DNA of 50,636 bases, from NCBI RefSeq assembly GCF_000485595.1, contig NW_014577065.1:176210-226845 (forward strand), written 5' to 3'. This DNA is from Priapulus caudatus. Lineage: Eukaryota; Priapulida; Priapulimorpha; Priapulimorphida; Priapulidae. How positions within the stretch are numbered: the first letter of the stretch is position 1; each line of letters starts with the position of its first letter. Below the pieces are notes generated by a model. The model saw only the letters and a program-made list of their open reading frames with translations, made no database searches and was not told the DNA's origin. Below are positions 45,200-50,636 of this stretch, piece by piece. Both the position numbers and the translations under genes were made by a program.

Positions 45200-46720
45200 A
45201 CGGGAGGGAAGTATTTCGTAGACCATGCGTTCCGTGATCAGTGTTCTACAATATAATTATGTGCTTCCACTATAGTTAGGTCTGGGCGTGACGGTGGTGT
45301 ATTTAAGTAAGCCGGCGTAGTAATAGATAAGCACGATACTATAATATATTTCACATATAATATGGTGCATATATTATCTTTCAGGGCGAAATGCGCTGAA
45401 TCTGACTACACTTAACACGTATACCCATATCATTTCCCCCTCACACCAAAGCCGCGACTATAACATATACAACACTCCCGTGCACTAAGCAGGGCTGGTG
45501 TAGGTGGCGGTAAAACCTCGGTGTGTGTGTGTGTGTCATCGTCAGATTCGATAAAAACCCGTGAATATAATATTGAATACGACGCAATGTTGTGACGATT
45601 TTGACATTTGACATTTGACATTTTGACATCGTCCCTTTTCATTCATTCCGGTAAACCCATCGTTACTTTACGATATACTATTATTACAGTAATTTCGGTT
45701 CAATTTCATTGATCGCCAGAGTCGAATCGTATTGATGACGCGGTATCGACGATGCCGACGCACTATAGCAGTGCACGAGCGTCTGTAAGCAAAGCACCTG
45801 TCTATACGGAATGAAAATATCTTATTTAGCTCGTGAAGAGAAGTTATTGTGATTGTTCCCCGCATTGATGGCTATATCGCATAATGTCAGATGCAGTGTA
45901 AGATCCCGTGAACAGCATACACGGGCCGCCGTCGCTGTTCGTTATGCTCTCGTGAACCTTGCTGTTGTCGGCAGCAGCACTTAAATTACCACGAGAAAGC
46001 GTTTTACAACTTACGGAAAAAGTCTCTTGCGAGAACTCTGCGCCTGACAGACCAATGTAGTGCGCGAGTCAAACGTTGATGGCGATCCGCTTAACGCAGT
46101 GAAGACTCTGACAGCTATCGTTGAGAACATGTGTCAACTCATTCCTACGCTGCCTTCATCTCACTGCCAGGATAGAGGGTAGAAGTACATAGTGATTTAG
46201 AGGGACTGTGTGCTACCAACACATGCTGCGATAGTGGTACACAGCTAGGCAGCATGCCATCGACATTACCCTGAAACTTACTATACGTCTATCATGGCCT
46301 AATCTCCACATGAAATCGTAACCTCACAGACACTGCTGTGCGGTGACATTGATGTATCATTTCTGCATAGATGGGCAATGTGCGATCACCGTTAATCGAC
46401 AGCGCAAGTGTAGCCCCGTTGTGATATTGAGAGGAAATGAGAAATCAAAGTGCCATTCAGAGAACATCGTGACATCAACCTAACACTAGCAAACGTCGCA
46501 TCATCCATAACGCTACAGTCAGCGTGATAACGTGGTTGATTAGTCGGTTGTCAATAAAGTTATTGCGTAGCGGATACAGTCGGTATTCCATGAACCTAGT
46601 TAGTATTACATCTATTATTGTCACAGTGACCTAATTGTCATATCAGTAACGTTACGATGACCTTTCGTACATGTGTAAAATAAAAACTTAGAACCAAGAA
46701 CTTAAACCGAATCGAAACCT
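45200..46720. other. No gene recognised
   Basis: Mixed sequence with a few short frames (45430-45642 -, 45668-45865 -) and no domain. TTTGACA units are tandem at 45600-45625. Confidence 0.4.
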
Positions 46721-46724
46721 AAAC

Positions 46725-46782
46725 TAACCTAAACTAAACTAAACTAAACTAAACTAAACTAAACTAAACTAAACCTAACTTG
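46725..46782. repeat. (TAAAC)n short tandem repeat
   Basis: About nine units of TAAAC. Confidence 0.93.
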
Positions 46783-47300
46783 ACCTGATTCATGGTTTGC
46801 TGCTGCTTGTTACAAGGATGTGTATTTTTTTCCGTAGATAATAGGCAGATCTTGAATATTATAGTTTCTGAACCATTTTTCGTTCATGTAATAACCGTAG
46901 TTACAGAATTTCGGCAAATCAGTATTTATTACTAGCATCATAGGGGCTATATATAGACTTGTTATTGCATGTTGTGATAAATGTAGCAAGACGAGAAAAA
47001 TTCGATTACTGTAAGCGCATTGCGAAAATGTTGTGCTATAGTAATACACACTAGAGTGTTACACATTCTGTCGCAAATACTATTATCATATTTTTATTGA
47101 TAACGTGACGGCGCAATGCGTGGCCCAATTCCAACAGAAAGTCAAAGGTAGTTCTAATCGAATTCTAGATAGACTAGTTGCTGATTTCCAATTTCATCAA
47201 GAAGATCCTTTTTTCACAGGATTTAATCAACACGAATGCGTGGGATCACTGTCAACATAGACAAAGGTGGGAACAACGAGACAACCCAAGTCGCTCAGCT
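46783..47300. other. No gene seen
   Basis: AT-rich sequence; the 79-codon minus frame 46810-47049 has no recognisable domain. Confidence 0.4.
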
Positions 47301-47620
47301 ATCATAAGACTAAGAGTCAGGTGGCAGCCCCTCGGAAACCACCCAACGACCATAGATGTGATAGCACATCCACGGAAGTTACCCAACGACCATAGATGTG
47401 ATAGCACATCCACGGAAGTTACCCAACAACCATAGATGTTATAGCACATCCGCGGAAGTCACCCAACGACCATAGTTGTTATAGGACATCCACAAAGGTC
47501 ACGCAGCGATTATATTTGTCATGATGTAGCCGTCGAGATAACGTGGTGATTCTAGAGGTCACGAGTCAGCCGCGGAGGACACTTAATGATTGTAGAAGTA
47601 ATGAGGTAATGTCGGTTAGA
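47301..47620 (+). repeat. 40-bp tandem array with a divergence gradient
   Basis: Exact 40-bp periodicity: units start at 47341, 47381, 47421, 47461, 47501, 47541 and 47581, with a degenerate unit at 47301. The core is ACCCAACGACCATAGATGTG + ATAGCACATCCACGGAAGTT. Units 1 and 2 are identical; each later unit is progressively more diverged (units 3-4 slightly, 5-7 strongly), without any change in unit length. Confidence 0.92.
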
Positions 47621-48018
47621 CTGCGGTACAATGTAGTGGCGACCGGTAGTCTACCGACATGGTCACGAAGTTGTCACAGAGATCGCGATTGTTGTTGAGC
47701 CGAGAAACAGCCCTGTGAGTTTTATTAAATGTAAGCCAAATAATGATTCATTCAGTGAGATATGCTGATCATCAGATTTACTAACCAGGAAGCGCAGCGA
47801 GCATTCCTTATTAGTGATGGGATTAGCTATGCGGCCATTTCCAAACAGAAAGCAAGTTTTTGCTGGACGGAAGACGAATTAGAATGACCATACCTTATGA
47901 TTAATGGATGTCAGACCGCTCTATGATTGAGGTCTACAAACACGATAACGTGACGTGGTTTTGATGCTTCTTGCAATGTGTTCGAGATAGACTATTTATC
48001 GGCAATCATACTACATTG
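47621..48018. other. Upstream region of the GPCR exon, no gene
   Basis: Ordinary sequence. Could hold 5' UTR or promoter of the receptor; no TATA box or CpG island was evident. Confidence 0.35.
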
Positions 48019-48020
48019 TT

Positions 48021-48062
<42 letters not shown>

Positions 48063-48065
48063 GAG
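48019..48065. repeat. (GA)n microsatellite upstream of the GPCR
   Basis: Pure GA tract 170 bp before the receptor start codon, continuing as GA-rich sequence to 48150. Confidence 0.95.
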
Positions 48066-48234
48066 AAAAGTGAGAGAGGGTGTGAAAGACAGGGGGAAAG
48101 AAAGCAAAAGCCTGAAAGGGAGAGGGGAGAAGGAGCGGGAGAGAAAGTGAAAGACTCCGCCTATAATCCCAAGGTGCCCGTATACTGCGGACGGCGCACG
48201 CATCTCAGCCCGATCTCAATAAGCAACCGACCAG

Positions 48235-48692
48235 ATGGCGATATCTCAGGAAACCCTCCAGGGGGTCCTGGAGACGAACATTAGCGAGAAAAATCGCGAG
48301 TTCATCCTGCGCATGCTGCACAGGTGGCCCAACTGCACGGTCGACGCCTGCTTCTACGACTACGCCGACTTCTCTCAGATCGCCTCCGTGCGCGTTGCCT
48401 ACGTCGTCGCCTACCTGATCGTGATGGCGCTCTCGTTGCTAGGCAACGCGATGGTGTGCTACACGGTGTGGTACCACAAGAAGATGCACACCGTCATTAA
48501 TTACTACATCGTCAATCTGTCCGTCAGCGACCTGGTCGTGTCCGGCTTCGTCCTGCCGCTGATACTGATGGAGTATACGGCGCCGCCGGAGTTGAATATC
48601 CTCAGCGACAGTCTGTGCACGATTCTCAACTACACGCAGCCGATCTTCGTGTTCGCGAGCGTGCTAACTCTGATGGCGACCTGCATTGAGAG
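48235..48692 (+). CDS. Class A (rhodopsin-type) peptide GPCR, first coding exon
   Basis: Encodes the N terminus and TM1-TM3 of a seven-helix G protein-coupled receptor of the plasma membrane, probably for a neuropeptide. Residues 1-50 are extracellular with two N-glycosylation sequons (N15 NIS, N33 NCT). TM1 is about 52-78 with the GN pair (70-71), followed by the short basic loop HKKMHTVINYY. TM2 is about 88-112 with NLSVSDLV (D99, the sodium-site Asp 2.50). C128 opens TM3 (about 126-150), and the exon ends in ATCIER. The donor AG|GTTTGT at 48692/48693 splits the arginine of the E/DRY motif (phase 2), an intron position common in this class. The Met is the first in-frame after GA-rich 5' sequence. 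The NYYIVNLSVSDLVV style recalls orexin/allatotropin- and trissin-type receptors, but one exon cannot assign the ligand. Remaining exons lie beyond the window. Confidence 0.87.
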
Positions 48693-49190
48693 GTTTGTAC
48701 TTACCATTAACTATATTAGGCATGCACTTACATTAGGAGGGCTTGTAATTAATGCCTTTCGTGAGAGAATAAGCCCTTGTAACGCGCGGAAGTGGCGTGC
48801 ATTAATTAACATAATCACACGATGGTGCTCGCCTTGTTCTGCCCCAGCAGCTCGCTGAAGCGTGTAATATCGTATTGTAATGGTCTCTTGCGCTTGCGCT
48901 CTGCTTTTCCTTCTTGCTTATTTTGTACGCATTTTCTCTTACATTATTTCCTGATCCGGGGCCATCCTCTTTCTATCCCTGCATCACCTCCGTCTGATCC
49001 TCTTTTATCTAATTCCTTTCCTCTGCCATCAAGTATTCATATCTTATAATATCATATATGATATATATATATATATATATATAATATATATAATATATAT
49101 TATATACACATATATACCTCGCTCCGCTGCCATCCTGGATTAGCTAATGCTGTTCAGTGAACGAACACGCGGTGTGTGGCAATGCTAATT
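48693..49190 (+). other. Start of the GPCR intron
   Basis: Begins GTTTGTAC. The frame stays open to 48858 by chance. Contains CT-rich sequence and an (AT)n tract at 49045-49110. Confidence 0.6.
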
Positions 49191-49247
49191 CATGAACGCT
49201 CCGGCTGCGTCTCAATGCGCACGGAGTGCGAGAGAGAGAGCGCGCGC

Positions 49248-50636
<1,389 letters not shown>

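Noticed and set aside
47341-47620. CRISPR-like regular spacing of 40-bp repeats
   Set aside because: There are no unique spacers between repeats; units are contiguous and the genome is eukaryotic.
48822-49049. 75-codon frame after the GPCR exon
   Set aside because: Lies in the intron, CT-rich, and has no transmembrane pattern consistent with TM4.

Overview
This is eukaryotic nuclear DNA from an animal, most likely an invertebrate. The genes are split by GT-AG introns and the region is crowded with microsatellites, minisatellites and DNA transposons. The two recognisable host genes are animal families: the actin-histidine methyltransferase SETD3 and a rhodopsin-type peptide GPCR. A rolling-circle Helitron and several MITE types fit a marine invertebrate such as a lophotrochozoan, but that placement is inference. 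Almost all longer open frames here are translations of simple repeats and were not annotated.

Layout. 1-660 is one arm of a fold-back repeat whose full palindromic copy lies at 5116-6382. 3079-4485 is a decayed Helitron: a broken PIF1-type helicase and a classic 3' hairpin with CTAG. 7095-7232 and 10559-11053 are the last two exons of SETD3 on the + strand, split by a 3.3 kb intron with a promoter-like motif cluster and a small MITE. 11054-14848 has no recognised gene. 14849-15196 is a small secreted-type orphan ORF. Next to it, 15256-18082, is a DNA transposon with terminal inverted repeats of about 630-700 bp. These enclose a frameshifted minus-strand gene combining a FEN/XPG-like nuclease pattern with a C-terminal CXC cysteine cluster.

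18480-19920 is simple repeat. 19990-21545 is a cluster of palindromic elements that share one hinge sequence, followed by three separate MITEs (21608-21928, 24435-24665, 27232-27724). The last has 79-bp ends and an apparent 9-bp target duplication, as in Mutator-like elements, and carries a short TTAGGG-type tract. 29370-29655 looks like a promoter plus first exon (NRF1 site, CCAAT box, consensus donor). 30-41 kb is dominated by GT, GA, CCAT, CAC, CTG and CCACCG repeats.

40925-43670 and 49325-50636 are two direct copies of one segment (about 1.1 kb of unique sequence plus a 27-bp minisatellite). They differ mostly by single-base indels, which points to low-accuracy long-read sequence or an uncollapsed haplotype. 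Between them lie a 15-bp array, a long GATA tract, a 40-bp array with a divergence gradient, and the first coding exon of a class A GPCR (48235-48692), which ends inside the TM3 E/DRY arginine codon.

No operon logic applies. The host genes are independent and the rest is mobile or tandemly repeated DNA. The most unusual items are the nuclease/CXC transposon with very long terminal repeats and the clustered palindromic families.
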